The notes: generated by a model from the letters alone, not told the origin. A stretch of DNA of 64,000 bases from Protopterus annectens (GCF_019279795.1 NC_056735.1:1941301955-1941365954); one strand, 5' to 3'. Positions 1-11,491 are shown, numbered from the stretch's first letter. Numbers and translations: made by a program.

Positions 1-1020
1 TGCAGTAAGTAGAAGTACTGACTTGTGCTTGTTTAAATGTAGGTGAGCATTCTTTTTCAGCAAAATTAAGTGTTCCATTCTTGAGGACATGTTGCTATAT
101 TTGGGCTTCACTACATGATTAGATAGAGGAAAATTGGCTTACATGAAGGGAGTAGGGGGCAGAAAAGACTGTTCATGCATCACTGTATGCATATGGAATT
201 AATGTTAGATATTCATATTTGTTAGGGAGCTGCTCCATTGTCCATATTTGCAGTTGCTTTATTGCTGCTAAACAATTGCTTTCACCTTTGCTTTTTTATA
301 TGTGTCACATACCTTTCCAGTGCATGTTTAACTGTTCATCTTGGCAGAGTTTCTTATCAATAGCATGGTGATGTTGACTGTACTGGCATTTGGTGTTCTG
401 CTACCATTCCAGGGGCATCACCTACTTTGTACCTGATATTTGGCAATGAATGGTGCTTCCCATTAACAGAAACAATTTTACTGAAGGACCTTTCACCTGG
501 GGCAATATCAAAATAGGGCTGATTTGAGATAGGGTGTTGCTGTACTAGCTTCTTACAGACAAAGGGGATGACTTTATTTTGAATTTATTTGCTGGTGATG
601 AGTAGAAAAAATGTTCATTATTTTAAAAGAAAGAATAAACTAAATGCTAAATAAATACCCTGAGAGGCGACCACGGAACCATCCAAACCCCAGTATGTTC
701 TGTTATCCAGGCATAGATATAAATTAGATAATCCAAAATAGAAAAGACACTAAGTGTACTACAAATGTTTAAAATTAAAATGGAAAATACTTTATTAATG
801 CATTTTAAAAGAAAGAGTTGATAGAAGGTGTGCAGAATAAGCTATAACTGGAAGCCAGCTTTGCTTTTGCAGGTTGAGACCATTATGTTCAAACTGGGCT
901 GAACAACACATATGCATTTTGCATAATTTTAAACTTAATCCAGGTATGCTTTTTATTAAGTATGCTGTCTTTAAAATTGTCAGGATTTGTCTTACCTCCA
1001 TTTTTCCTGCAGTTGTACAT
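1..1020. other. Unassigned non-coding sequence
   Basis: No coding region, repeat family or RNA could be recognised here. Only short open frames with no familiar motif are present. Composition is AT-rich and resembles ordinary intergenic DNA. The stretch ends where the C/T-rich leader of LINE copy A1 begins. Confidence 0.5.
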
Positions 1021-1631
1021 ATAGTTTTCCCACTCTGTTCAGCACTCGCTACACTTGGGATTCATTCCCCTACCCTTCTCCCAATTACCACCCACTCCCA
1101 CTACATCTACACTAATATCTCACTTACTCCAACTCTCCAACTCACCCTCTTATCCTGTACCTAACTTTCTATCCAATCAAATTGTTGTCTTTATACCATC
1201 TCCACCCATTTCTGTTCTACATTCCCTCTCAAATCTCACTTGGCTGCCTCCACATCAAATCCTATCTATTCTCCACACTAGTATCACTGTTCATTACCTC
1301 TCCTAAACATTCTGCTAAATTGTTACAGCACTAACTGTGCTATTTCCTTTCAGTATCACATTAATCATCCCACTCCTCTCTTTCCTAACATCGCCACCAA
1401 TAGTAGTAACAAATAAGCACACCTCAGCAATTACTTCATCTTCACCTATCAGCCATCTTCCCACTTGCTACTCGTAAACCTGTTCAAGCTTATTTCCCAT
1501 AAACCCATTCTACTGTTAGAATCCCAAAATACTAAAAAGATATCAGTCTCAATATTAAGGTAAAGCTTCTACCTCTCTCTGCTAAAAATGCCAGAATAAA
1601 CAAACATTCTTTCTCTGCCAATCATAAATGT

Positions 1632-1658
1632 GGTGACATCCACCCCAACCCAGGTCCC
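1632..1658 (+). other. 2A-like recoding motif GDIHPNPGP in LINE A1
   Basis: The nine codons read GDIHPNPGP, matching the core of virus-like 2A peptides (D-x-x-x-N-P-G-P), at which ribosomes skip a peptide bond between Gly and Pro. The 27 bases are identical to the motif in copy A3 (45618-45644, minus strand), although the surrounding A1 sequence is heavily mutated. 2A-like sequences are known in several APE-type LINE clades. Confidence 0.8.
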
Positions 1659-3520
1659 AGTCAACCCCCAAACCACAAAATGCACCCTAAACATTTAAAA
1701 ATATTCACTCTAAACATTAGAAGCATATGCAACAAAATCACATATTTTCAAACCTGGATGACCCAACACACCCTAGACATAGCAGCCACAACTGACACGT
1801 GTAAAACCTGAAATAAAAGATGCTGAATATTAGTCTCAATAGAAAATAAAAAGAAAACAGGTGTAATAGCTATAATCTTTCCAAATATGCTCACAGATAC
1901 AGGCACAATCCCAACTTTTGAAAAAGCAGATGTATCTCTGTGCTATATATCCCCCCATAACAGAACATTCCAATACTTGAAAACATACTTTCCTGGATAG
2001 CAGATAGAATCACAAATTAAATTATACTCCTGGGTGATGTAAACATAGACTGACATTCTTTAACTTTAAATTCAGTGATCAACAGCATGGATGTCTTTGG
2101 ATTCACTCAACTTAATACACAAACACAGTATGGCAAAAATAACCTCTTCGGGTACCCTCTCTGATACACTAAGTGATCACCTACCTGCCAGCTTATACCC
2201 ACAGGAGTACTGCAAAACTAACAAAGGAACATAAGCTCAAAACTACCCGTAATCTCCATATTCTCCAAAGAATCTTTCATTGAAGCTCTGAAAGCAGTTA
2301 ACTGGTCCATTCTAAAAAGACTCCCCTTAAATGATGCAGTTGAATACTTCAGTGCAGCATTTCAAAATATTCTTAACACCTAAGCCCCACAGCTTACAAA
2401 AAGAATCAAGAATAGCCATACTTTATGGTTCTCTGACAAATGCAAACTCCTTACGAAAGAAAGAGACAAAGCATGGATTAACTGGTAAAAGAATAACAAT
2501 GGCAAAAATTGGCAACTATTCAGACAGCCACAAAATCCAGTCAAGTTAATAAGGATAAAAAGTCTTATTATACTCAGCTACAAGATAGCTATATAACCAA
2601 CTCTAAAAAATTCTGGTCCTCCATATCCTCTTTCATCGACCCAGGTACAAAAAAAGATCCCAGCCCATAACCATATATTTACCCTCTTCAAACAGCTACC
2701 TATTTCAATACATACTTCATAGAATGCACAGCCATCTTAACTTCAAACTCACTTAACACCCCCCTTCCATACAGTCAACTTCCACTATGTTAAACCCTTG
2801 CACATTTCCTTCACAAAACTCACATATCTCCACTCTCTCCAATACACATGTAGACAACTCCACCCACTTTACCTTTCAACCAATTTCTATAACTTTCATA
2901 CAAAAGCTTTTATGTAAATTAAAACTTTGTTCCTTTTCAACTGACAACCTTCCTCCAGAATACCTACACCTATCTGAAGATACAATAGCATACCAAGTCC
3001 GCACTCTCGTTAATAGAAGAATAACAGAATCCTGTGTCACTAACTTGTGGAAAATGGCACAGATTACTCCCTTACATAAAGGAGGTAATTCCAATGACAT
3101 TACAAATTTCCATCCCATAGCAATCTTGTCTCCCCTCTCTAAAATCCATGAACGATGTATTCATCAACAATTTCTCCCCTATCTCTTACAAATCAAGCTA
3201 ATCACCAATACAAATGTGGGTTTCAGAGAGACCACAGCACCTCTACTGCATTACTATCATTTATAGACACTGTCAATAAAGCTCGCAACTCTAATAAATT
3301 TGTATCTGCAGTATTTCTAGATCAAACAAATGTCTTTGACATTGTCTCTCACAGTAAACCTCTCAATTAACTTTCCACCCTGGGTCTAGCATCTCCATCT
3401 ATTCAATGGTTCTCTAGCTACCTCTCTAACAGGCAACAATCTGTAAAATGCCAAGGAGCCATCTCCACATACCTTCCCTCTTCCACAGGAGTCCCACAAG
3501 GATCAATCCTTGGACGTTAC
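1659..3520 (+). pseudogene. LINE A1 endonuclease and N-terminal RT pseudogene
   Basis: Follows the 2A motif. FTLNIRSI at about 1708 corresponds to the first APE endonuclease block, and LLGDVNID (about 2029-2055) to the catalytic Asp/Asn block. The RT region is clearest at 2787-3370 (H-K-G-G, IAILSPLSK, the ERCIHQQ block and FLDQTNVFDIV as a mutated motif A). GVPQGSILG is at 3488-3514. Frames change several times. The frame is cut at 3520 by an LTR insertion and resumes at 5079 with LLLSIFIN, so the two halves belong to one gene. It is non-functional. Confidence 0.8.
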
Positions 3521-4635
3521 TGTGACAAAGGGAAATCACTGCCAGCCCAGCTATCTGGAATTTTGTAAATAATTCTATGTCAATTGTGAATGTTAACATG
3601 ATTCATATGCTGGTGTTACAGTTGTATTAGAACTATTTGTTAAGTGTATATCAAACTACTGGTACAGAAGTGTGTGTGAAAAGGGTTTGTACAGTACATA
3701 GCTTAGAGGTTTGACCACAGTGTACCCTGCTAGATTAGAACAGAAATGTACATACACTACTGTAACTGTTTGGATGTACGTATTGTGACAGTGGAGGCTG
3801 GAACACAGGAGATTAATTTTAGAAAAATAGCTGAAAATTTAAATTACTTTATGACAGCCAGAGACAGGATGTCTATACAAGAGAGTTATCTGTGTTATCT
3901 TGAAAGAGAAATAATTACTAGGCTTGAGATGTGAAAGTGTTTTCTTGTTTTACAACTTCCACCATTTGCCAAAAGATCTAAGCGAAGTCCTTGTTTATGT
4001 ATTTTCTCAGGTAGATGCTGCATGGTAACAGCTGCATCAGTGGGGGGTTTCACCTAGGATAATCAGATGACAAGAAGTGATGTCATACTGCAAGCTACCC
4101 CAGCAGTAATATCTGAAATATTAATTTAAGAACTCTCTGAGTGAGAGACTGAACATTCTGTATTTTGTCTTTGACCTGATAAGATCCATTCACCACACAT
4201 CTGCTTTGCTATGAGTAAGTGTACTAGGGCACAGTATAATTATTTTAGATATAGTCAGGAATATAGCTAGGCTTAATTTAGATGCTCTATTTATATGAGA
4301 CTGTCTGGCAATGCTGTTTTAAATATTTCCTATGATTTTGAACTCTGAAGTTACTGTGATTATATACTGAGTATTTTCTTGTTCTTTATTTATTATTAAA
4401 TATATTTAAACCTTTCATTGTGGCTGATATTTGTGAGATATATTTAAGTTCTGAAAGTACTTGCATATTTATTTGGTGACACTGTGGGATACTCCTAATA
4501 GCCTTGTTCTTGGTCAAACGACCATTTGGATTAATAGTAACATTACACAGTAAGATTGGACACCCTTTGTTAGGGTTTAATGTAGCTGATAAGTAGTGGC
4601 TGGTGGCAGTCAAAACTACCTTATAGTCTGGGCAG

Positions 4636-4729
<94 letters not shown>

Positions 4730-5073
4730 CAAACCTCAATGTGTGTGTGTTTCAGCTACTTGGGCAAGGACATAAAGCTCTAGTTGGGCAGAGAGGGTAC
4801 TGGAGGTCTTGACTTGGCCTCTCAGTTGGGATCGCAACTTTATAGCTGTGCCAGTAGGGAGTCTTACTGGTGATCTGGGGAAAGAGGGAGAAACAAGCCC
4901 TAGACTGACTTTGGTCTCTGTGTGTTCTTAAGGGAAATTGCACTTGATGCATATAGCTGCATCTGGAAATACTGTGTGTGTACTTGTCATCCTCCCAGTG
5001 TATATGCCCAGCAATGGCAACAGTGGTGAGGATTGAGGCTAATTAATTACTGGACCAGTGGTGGGGCATCAAA
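3521..5073. mobile_element. Solo LTR-like element (long form) inserted in LINE A1
   Basis: Begins TGTGACAAAG and ends GGGGCATCAAA, flanked on both sides by the 5-bp direct repeat GTTAC (3516-3520 and 5074-5078). Its first ~65 bases and last ~330 bases match the element at 53179-53738, which begins TG, ends CA and also has 5-bp target duplications. Removing it rejoins GVPQGSILG with LLLSIFIN of the RT, apart from one indel. The 1553-bp length, TG...CA ends and 5-bp duplications are what a solo LTR of a retrovirus-like or Gypsy-like element would show. It has no internal coding region, and the orientation is unknown. A non-autonomous element of another class is less likely. Confidence 0.65.
4639..4725. 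repeat. (TG)n microsatellite inside the LTR
   Basis: Uninterrupted TG dinucleotides, about 43 copies. The sister LTR at 53179-53738 has a (TG)n tract at the same relative position, followed by the same AAATCAAA sequence. The microsatellite is therefore an ancestral part of the LTR family. Confidence 0.95.
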
Positions 5074-5989
5074 GTTACTATTAAGTATTTTTATCAATAC
5101 GCTATATTCATCTTTTTGTGAAGGCACCTTCATTCAATATGCAGATTACTTTACCATCATCTGCTCTTCAAACAGCTTAACTCACCTCCATGAAATCACT
5201 CAACAAGCTGTCATATCCACTGAAACCTGACTTACAACAGCACAACTCCTACTTAACCCCCCAAAAACCAAACTCCTCCTTTTTACCCCAAAAACTGACA
5301 CCCCTAATAAATCATCTTTCAAAATCTTTTAGGCAAATGGCACTGAAATCAAGTTAGTCCACAACACCAAACTATTAGGAGTATTAATAGATGATAATCT
5401 TAAATTTTACTTCCACATCCAAAGCAATATCAGGAAAACCCATCAGAAACTAGCCACGCTATACAGAAACAATCACAAGCACACTCACAAAAACTATTGT
5501 AGCCAAAATCTGCCTTCTTCCCTCCCTACTCTATGGAGTATTTCTAACTAATTTACAATCCTCCATAAAAAAAAAATTGAAAGCTGCTATAACAAAATTG
5601 CCATGTTTGCTACTAATTCATCCTCCTTTACCCATCACTGTGAAGCTCTGCATACCCTTAGCTGGCCGCGACTCCCCCTCCACCTCTCTTACATTAATCT
5701 TATAAGAGTACATAAAATCATACACAAACATTTAGCTTGCCCAACTCTTACCTCTTTAATCAACATGTATTTTCCCAAAGAACTCTTGGATCAGAAGACA
5801 AACAGCTCATCACTATAAATATTCCAAATAATTCCCCTGGACAAAAGCCTATACTCGCACTCAGTAGCAAAAAAACGGAACTCTTTACCTCTAATCACCA
5901 GAACTATTTCTAACCTACCCACATTTAAATGCTTCCTAAAAGAATACACTACAAAATCTTGGACCTACCCCTGTGCCAGTCCTGACTGA
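5074..5989 (+). pseudogene. LINE A1 C-terminal RT pseudogene
   Basis: Resumes after the LTR with LLLSIFIN, then IQYAD-Y at 5138-5149, where the catalytic YADD box has lost its second Asp (Tyr). Next come the thumb-like blocks (NTKLLGVLIDDNLKF-type) and the C-terminal His/Cys-containing region (HHCEALHTLSWPRLPL). It ends with a block like NSLPLITR...CASPD and a TGA at 5987-5989, matching the C terminus of A3. Frameshifts and stops are present. Confidence 0.75.
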
Positions 5990-6486
5990 ATTTGCTCACT
6001 ATATTTCATTCACCCACCTTCAACCTAGATCACACTTCACAATCCTCTCCAACTTCCTGCTCCACTCATTTTTGTTTTCCCCACTACCTTACCTTACTTA
6101 ATTCATCTCTGCAGACCTTTCCTCTACCTCTTGCCTCCCTACTCATTTAAGCAACCTAAAGACACCCTACTCGGCATCCTTCTTATAATCTCCTTCTATC
6201 CATCCTTTTTCTTTCTATAAGCATAATATGAACACCTCTCTGATACTAAGATTTCACTTAGTTTTACTTCACTGACTCTGTCATGTAATCTCTGATATCT
6301 CTTAAAATGTCTTCTTAGAATTTACTCAGGTTTCATTTACAACGTGCTAATCTATGTAACAAATAATACGACTATTAAATATTTCCTCAGAAATTCTCTT
6401 CCACTCATGTTATTGTTTTTCATTGCACTCTACTATGAAACATATGTTCTATGTTTTTCTCATTACAACATATTTTTCACTCTTAT
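5990..6486 (+). other. 3'UTR of LINE A1, first part
   Basis: AT- and C/T-rich non-coding sequence after the A1 stop codon. It ends with CTCTTAT (6480-6486), the left target-site copy of the B1 insertion. It continues at 9785. Confidence 0.6.
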
Positions 6487-6620
6487 AGGGTCATAGGTTC
6501 ATAGGTATTTACTAGGATAATGACCACAAGGACCATTTTAAGCCTAGCCATGCATCCCAAATATTTTAAAAGTTGTGGTACCCTTGATAAGTGTAAGCAG
6601 GGGCTTGGGAGATGAAAGAT

Positions 6621-7024
6621 TTACAAGTAGGGGGCTGGGAGATGACCCATTAACAGGTTGCCTGTGTCCATTAGAAACATAGGTGCCAAACCAGGGATGA
6701 GTTTCCTGCTCCCCAACCAATTGTTCGAGTTACACTTGAACTGGGTTAGGGAGGAACTCTGCTTCACATGAATGGGAGCCTGTTTCAGAGACGGGGTAGT
6801 CTCTGGGATGCATATCTTTCTGTCCGGCAAGTCCTATTCATATCACAGGCAATGTTTAAGTCTTTAGAATAGGTAATTCTGGTGCTGTTTGTTTTGCGGA
6901 TATGCAGGAGGTCCATCAGAGTGGGGTCTGACAATACTCTATTTTCCTGGCATAGATCTCCCCTCAAAATCCTGTAGGAGACAGAATACAGGGATAGGGT
7001 CTTGAGGCAGTCTGCATAGGACAT
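6621..7024 (-). pseudogene. CR1 B1 C-terminal domain pseudogene
   Basis: Two overlapping minus-strand frames give RGDLCQENRVLSDPTLMDLL, then R-x-N-S-T-R, CDMNRTCRTERYASQRLPRL and, after a frameshift near 6800, HVKQSSSLTQFK. The same order of blocks appears at 39560-39740 and 54830-55110, so this is a family feature. It is the part after the RT, of unknown biochemical role in CR1-type elements. Confidence 0.7.
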
Positions 7025-7419
7025 TTTACTTAAGCCCTGTATTCTTTTAGTGTGGAACCTCTGTCAATGTTCCAGTTGTTGGATATGCCTGGTTAGGTAC
7101 ATACTAAAGGGGGAATTGCACTCATTGATATGTCTAATGAATGAAGAATACAGTGAAACAATGACTTCCTTGGATCTAGATGCCATTCCTTTGTTTATAA
7201 GTTGCATAACAGAATGATTTCCTTACCACTGCAGACACATGATGGTCAAAGGCTAGAATAATGTCTATGTATGTCCCTAAGTCCCTGACTACTGGGTCAA
7301 CTCTAAGGGGTGTGTTATGAGTATGATAATTACCAGAGGTGGGTGACTTCCTGAAGGGTATTAGTATTATGCATTTCTTGGCATGTAGTTTTAGTCCATC
7401 ACTCTAACCCCAGTTGTTT

Positions 7420-8100
7420 GTCTGTGTCAGCCCTTCCTGGAGAACATTTGTGTCAGTATGGAATTCAGTGAAAGTTCCTAATTTGCAATCATCTGCAAAT
7501 TTAGTCAGCCTGAGTCCATTGGCATTAGCATTGAATTCAGAGATTAAATGCTAAAAATGAGTGGTCCTAGAATCAATCCCTGAGGGACTCCACTTGTGAC
7601 TGTCCTTTTTGTAGAGGTGGACTCCCCAATTCTAACTTCCTGCATCCTGTCTGTGAGTCAGTTGGCTATCCATCTGGTGACATATGGGTTTGTACCTAAC
7701 CTCCTGAGTTTGTCAATAATTCCTGAGTTGGGTATTGTGTCAAATGCCTTTGCCAGGTCAAGGTAGGCAGGGTGAACCATCCTGCTCTCATCCATTGCTT
7801 TAGTGATTTTCTCAAAGAAGTCCACCAGGTTTTGTAGGCATGACCTGCCCTTGACTAAACCAAACTGGGTTGGGCCCAGTATCTGGATGTTTACTATATC
7901 ACTATCAATCATTTCCATGATAATTCTTTCCATGGCTTTACATATAAGAGTGGTGAGACTTATGGGCCTGTACTTTCCAGTGTCTGTAGATGGCCCACCT
8001 TTGTGTAGATGTATGACTGTTGCTGTTCACTATTTATGAGGCATGAAGAATGTTTTAAGGTTATAGTTAAACAGCAGTTTCAGAGGGCCTAATAGGTCAT
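7420..8100 (-). pseudogene. CR1 B1 reverse transcriptase pseudogene
   Basis: The clearest frame is 7658-7933: MERIIMEMIDS, QFGLVKGRSCLQNL, then HPAYLDLAKAFDTI (RT motif A with its catalytic Asp) and YVTRWIAN. Downstream are SGVPQG (near 7590) and an intact FADDC catalytic box at 7485-7499. This is the only CR1 copy in the window that keeps FADD. Frameshifts separate the blocks. RT would copy the element RNA at a nicked chromosomal target. Confidence 0.8.
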
Positions 8101-8178
8101 GTTTCATGCTATTTAGAAGGCATCCTGAGATATTGTCTGGGCCCATTGATGCAGTGTTTTTTTGCTTTAGAGAGAGCA

Positions 8179-8590
8179 TTAAGGACCTGTCCCATAGTGA
8201 TAGCAGGGGGAGTTATAATTGTTGGTATTTCCTTTGAGAAGGTTGAGGGGAAGAGGGGGGATAAAGTTGGACATGAATTTATCAGCAAATAGGCTTGCTA
8301 TATCTTCTGGCTGAGTGTTGGAGGAACCATTTACAAGGAGCTCTGCACACAATTGTGTATTGCCTTTGAGGTTGCAGACATACCTAAAGAATTCTTTGTG
8401 GTTGCCTGTGGTCTGGGAGGCCAAATTTACCTCAAATTTGGCTTTGGTAAACTTTATTTGTCTTCTGAGTTGTTTGTTTAGTTTGATGAGAGTGCTTTTA
8501 TCCTTCTGGATGCTGCACCCCCTAATTTTTGCCACAATTTTCTTCCTTCTGTTATTCAGCCTTTAGATTTTGTGATTCCAGTAGGAAGGC
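8179..8590 (-). pseudogene. CR1 B1 linker between endonuclease and RT
   Basis: A 118-codon minus-strand frame with STLIKLNKQLRRQIKFTKAK, then EFFRYVCNLKGNTQ, ELLVNGSSNTQPEDIASLFA and PLPLN. A homologous stretch lies at 10883-11092 and a shortened one at 59290-59420. This region normally joins the endonuclease to the RT in CR1-type ORF2. Confidence 0.7.
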
Positions 8591-8739
8591 TTGTTTTTTT
8601 TTTTGAGTTAGTCCTGTATTTCTCCCTGGTGGGTACATCTGCCTCTGTGCAGCTATTAACATACTTTTCTATGGTTTCTGTGAACAGTTCTACATAGGCA
8701 ACAGTGTTATCAGGTTTTATGGGGGCTTAAATATTGCCA

Positions 8740-9460
8740 GGTTATCTCTTAACAGCAGGAAGTTAGCCTTAGAGTATTTCCAAAATATTCCAGGTTTAGC
8801 TGGGGGTCCATGTTTTATTTTTACTTCAAAACAGACCATTTTGTCTTCTGACGTTACCAGGAAAGACATTACAGTAAGTGGAGTGCAGCACTTCCATATT
8901 ATTGAGGACCAGATATAGTATGGTTGCACTTCCGGTTGGTATATTGAAAATCTGGTCCAGGGAGTTTGTGTTTAAAAAATTCAGCAATTTTTGTGCCTGT
9001 ACGTTTAGTGTCATATAGTATTACCAGTTAATAGTGGGGTAATTAAAGTCACCAAGAATATGGCATTGGGTTGGATTGTATTGTTTTCAATAAGCTTAAA
9101 AACATGGTATGGGTTTCTTGGGTCAGAGTGGAGGACCTATAGCTTGCAAGGAAGTAGTACTGGATTTTGACTATGGTGATTTGAACATGAACCAGCTCAA
9201 GTGCATTGTCCTGTCTGACCAGCCTTAAGGTATATTTATTTCTGATGTAAATCGAGGCACCTTCACCTTTAGTCCCTATCTGTATAGTAGCTGATCTAAA
9301 TGTGTGGAAGACATAATCTTGCACTGTCAGTATACTCTCCATGGCTTTAAACAATGTGTCTGTGACCGCACAGACATCAGCATTTTCAAACTTCTAGGGA
9401 GTGGAGTTTTTTGTTTAGACTCCTAGCACTGAGCAGTAATACCTTTAGATTTTCTTGGTT
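8740..9460 (-). pseudogene. CR1 B1 APE endonuclease pseudogene
   Basis: Read on the minus strand it starts with VLLLSARSLNKKLHSLE (about 9380-9450), continues through DVCAVTDTLF and 9049-9354 (GEGASIYIRNKYTLRLV) and then GSATILYLVLNN at 8826-9014, followed by an HST-like terminal block. These correspond to the first Asn block, the E-T/D-T block and the terminal blocks of APE-type endonucleases. The frame is broken more than once. Confidence 0.65.
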
Positions 9461-9543
9461 TTGATTTGCTATATCAGAAGCACTTTCAGTTTGGCATTTC
9501 CTAAAAAAGGTACTATGGGGGAAGGCAATGTTTTAGCTAATAT

Positions 9544-9784
9544 TCAAAACCCTAAAGGAGAGAGGTGCAGACTATCCCTGGTGAAGCAGTGTGGTCTGTT
9601 GACCATCTCCTTCAATGCTGGCAAATATTGCACCCTCTTAGAATGACACCAGAAACTAAGCCAATTATTAAAGTCAGGCATCTTTTGTTCGTATTGTGGC
9701 ATCATCCTTGGAGAAGGTAAAATGCTGCTCAATACTAGGCTCATACCAGCCTGAGACACATATTCCAAGAGCTCCATGATTGCT
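9544..9784 (-). pseudogene. CR1 B1 esterase (SGNH hydrolase-like) C-terminal remnant
   Basis: The minus-strand frame contains SLVLSSILPSPRMMPQY, then FNNWLSFWCHSKRVQYLPAL and RDSLHLSPLGF. The last block fits the D-x-x-H motif that carries the catalytic Asp and His of SGNH/GDSL hydrolases. An esterase domain preceding the endonuclease/RT frame is a known trait of CR1-like LINEs. A second copy is at 58880-59255. The catalytic Ser block is absent because this copy is 5'-truncated at 9784. Confidence 0.65.
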
Positions 9785-9955
9785 CTCTTATGATTTGTAC
9801 TGTAACATGATGCTTTGTGATTTACATTTGTGCTTGTTGTTTTGTAATGTAACATGATACTTAGTGATAGAAAATATTTGTAATTGATTGTTGAAATATT
9901 GTGACTGTCCTAGTCAGACTTTTCCGGTAAACAAATGTTAGATAACTAAATAAAC
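9785..9955 (+). other. 3'UTR and tail of LINE A1, second part
   Basis: After the right CTCTTAT copy (9785-9791) the sequence again looks like family A 3'UTR: TTTGTAATTGATTGTTG, then CTAGTCAGACTTTTCCGG and an ACAAATGTTA...AAATAAA end. Copies A4 (about 61030-61070) and A5 (about 54600-54650) end in similar sequence. This shows that B1 interrupted A1. Confidence 0.6.
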
Positions 9956-10689
9956 CAAATGTAGGAGGGAGGATTCAATATGGTGAATATGTAGGAAGCT
10001 GGACCCATGCATGGTATATGCCTTGTGGTTATAACAGGAGCAATATATCATGCATTTTCCATAAGTTAGTAACTAGATCCTAATATGCTTTGTAGATTAA
10101 TAGTGAGAGAAAATAAAAACTAGTGTGGAGAGAAAGAAATATTTGCAAAACTAATTTAACTTATGTTCAAATAATAATAATGGCTATATGGTATAAAACT
10201 AAGGCAAGTAACCCTCTCAGTAGTATGAATAGAAAGTACTTGACAATGATAAGATATCGCAAGTTAATTCTGGCAACAGGAAAGTAACTCCTCCATAGCA
10301 AACTGCCAGAAATGTTTTTATTTTGTCCTTGTAAGTGGAATGGTTAACTTAAAACAGATCCTTTAATATATTCAGATACCATAACTTTGTTGGGCAGGAT
10401 CATTTCCAAAAAGTAGTATCCAGAAATATGCTATTTACTTGCAAAGAAGTGATTGCTACATGAGGGGTGTATAATCAAATAAAAATAATCAAAGAAAAAT
10501 TGCTCAGCTGAAGAGATATTCAAAGTCAATGGTGTGCAGTGGAATGTTGTCCTTACCCCAACAATGTGATGTCCCCTCTGTTAAGATTGTATGATAACGC
10601 TGCCTCCTTTGAAAAAAAATAGTAAAACCCAGGACTCCTGCTACCCGTGGAATATTTAAGAAGTATTTTAAGGCACACATCTTGCTATT
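9956..10689. other. Unassigned non-coding sequence
   Basis: AT-rich sequence without a recognised gene or repeat family. It lies between the tail of A1 and CR1 copy B5. Confidence 0.4.
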
Positions 10690-11491
10690 AATTGATAACC
10701 TGGCAAACTTTCAAGCCCCCCCACCATCAAATCCTGAAAACACCATCACCTATGTACAGTAATCTTCAAACATGAAAAGAGACAGTTGTGCCTACCAAGA
10801 AAAAACACAGAACAGACTCAAAAAACAAGTCACACTGGTGGAATCACAACATCAACAGGTTGTATAACAAAAAAGAAGACATTTGTGTCAGAAATTAGGA
10901 AATGCAACACCCAGTAAGACAAAGTCTCTCATCAATCTAAACAAGCAACTCAAATGGCAAATCAAGGCTACCAAAGCCAAATGTGAGGTAAAAGTATCTT
11001 CCCAGGCCAAGTGCAACCATAAAATTTTCTATAGATGTGTCTGCAACCTCAAAGGCAGTACACAACAATATACAGAATTAATTGTTAATTGACCAACTAG
11101 ACTGAGCCAGAAAATGTAGAAAATCTGCAAGCTGAGCAATTCAGCTTCAGATTTATCCCCTCCACAGCCACCACTCAAGAAACACCAACAAAAAAAAATT
11201 ACAACTTTCATTAAGAAGCAGGTCTTCAATGCATTCTTCAAGGCCAGGATTACCATATCAATGGGGTCCAATAATATCATAGGATTCCTTCTAAATAGCA
11301 TGAAACAGGACCAATCAGGACAGTTAAACTCACTATTTAACCTCAGCCTCTCTAAATTGGCTACACGCCATGCAAATGGAGAACTGCAACAGTTACCCTT
11401 CTACAAAGGGTAGGCCATCTTTTGACAATGGTAACTACAAACCCACAAATCTGACTAATCTAATATGCAAAGCAATGGAAAGAATTATCAT
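10690..11491 (+). pseudogene. CR1-like LINE copy B5: linker and start of RT
   Basis: Contains a W-W-N-H-N-I-like block near 10840, then KTKSLINLNKQLKWQIKATK and YRCVCNLKGSTQQYTELIVN (10883-11092), homologous to the B1 linker at 8179-8535. Further on are NLSLSKLATRHANGELQQ, an N-Y-K-P-like block and LICKAMERII (about 11455-11490), the start of the RT. The similarity stops at 11491. The missing RT portion appears to resume exactly at 38670 (copy B2), both edges sharing the 5 bases ATCAT. The frame is decayed. Confidence 0.7.

Larger units (their letters stand above)
6487..9784 (-). mobile_element. CR1-like LINE copy B1 (esterase-endonuclease-RT), nested in A1
   Basis: A minus-strand non-LTR element flanked by the 7-bp direct repeat CTCTTAT (6480-6486 and 9785-9791). 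Reading from high to low coordinates, it holds the end of an SGNH-esterase-like domain (9544-9784), an APE endonuclease (about 8740-9460), a linker (8179-8590), RT (about 7420-8100), the C-terminal domain (6621-7024) and a 3' tail with a CTATGAAC-type octamer, as CR1 elements have. It is 5'-truncated inside the esterase domain. Frames are broken by several stops and indels. CR1 assignment rests on the esterase, the RT signature and the octamer tail. Confidence 0.8.
1021..9955 (+). mobile_element. LINE copy A1 (L2/CR1-group, 2A-bearing), interrupted by two later insertions
   Basis: A decayed but almost full-length non-LTR retrotransposon. Order on the plus strand: C/T-rich leader (about 1030-1600), 2A-like motif (1632-1658), APE endonuclease remnants (a start motif near 1708 and a GDVNID-like block near 2036), RT, C-terminal domain ending in a stop at 5987-5989, then 3'UTR. 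A solo LTR occupies 3521-5073 and CR1 copy B1 occupies 6487-9784. The 3'UTR resumes at 9785 and ends near 9955 with a CAAATGTTA...TAAATAAA tail like that of the other family A copies. Many stops and indels make it a pseudogene. The leader start is approximate. The A1 assignment rests on motif similarity to the intact frame at 43053-45989. Confidence 0.8.

Noticed and set aside
874..1306. Plus-strand frames at the start of A1
   Set aside because: They fall in the pyrimidine-rich LINE leader and intergenic sequence, and show only low-complexity Ser/Thr/Pro/Leu content.
4386..4739. Poly-His/Thr or poly-Val/Cys frames over CA/TG tracts (also 33716-34228, 53352-53672, 61602-61896, 62009-62437)
   Set aside because: Dinucleotide repeats produce open frames in both strands without meaning.
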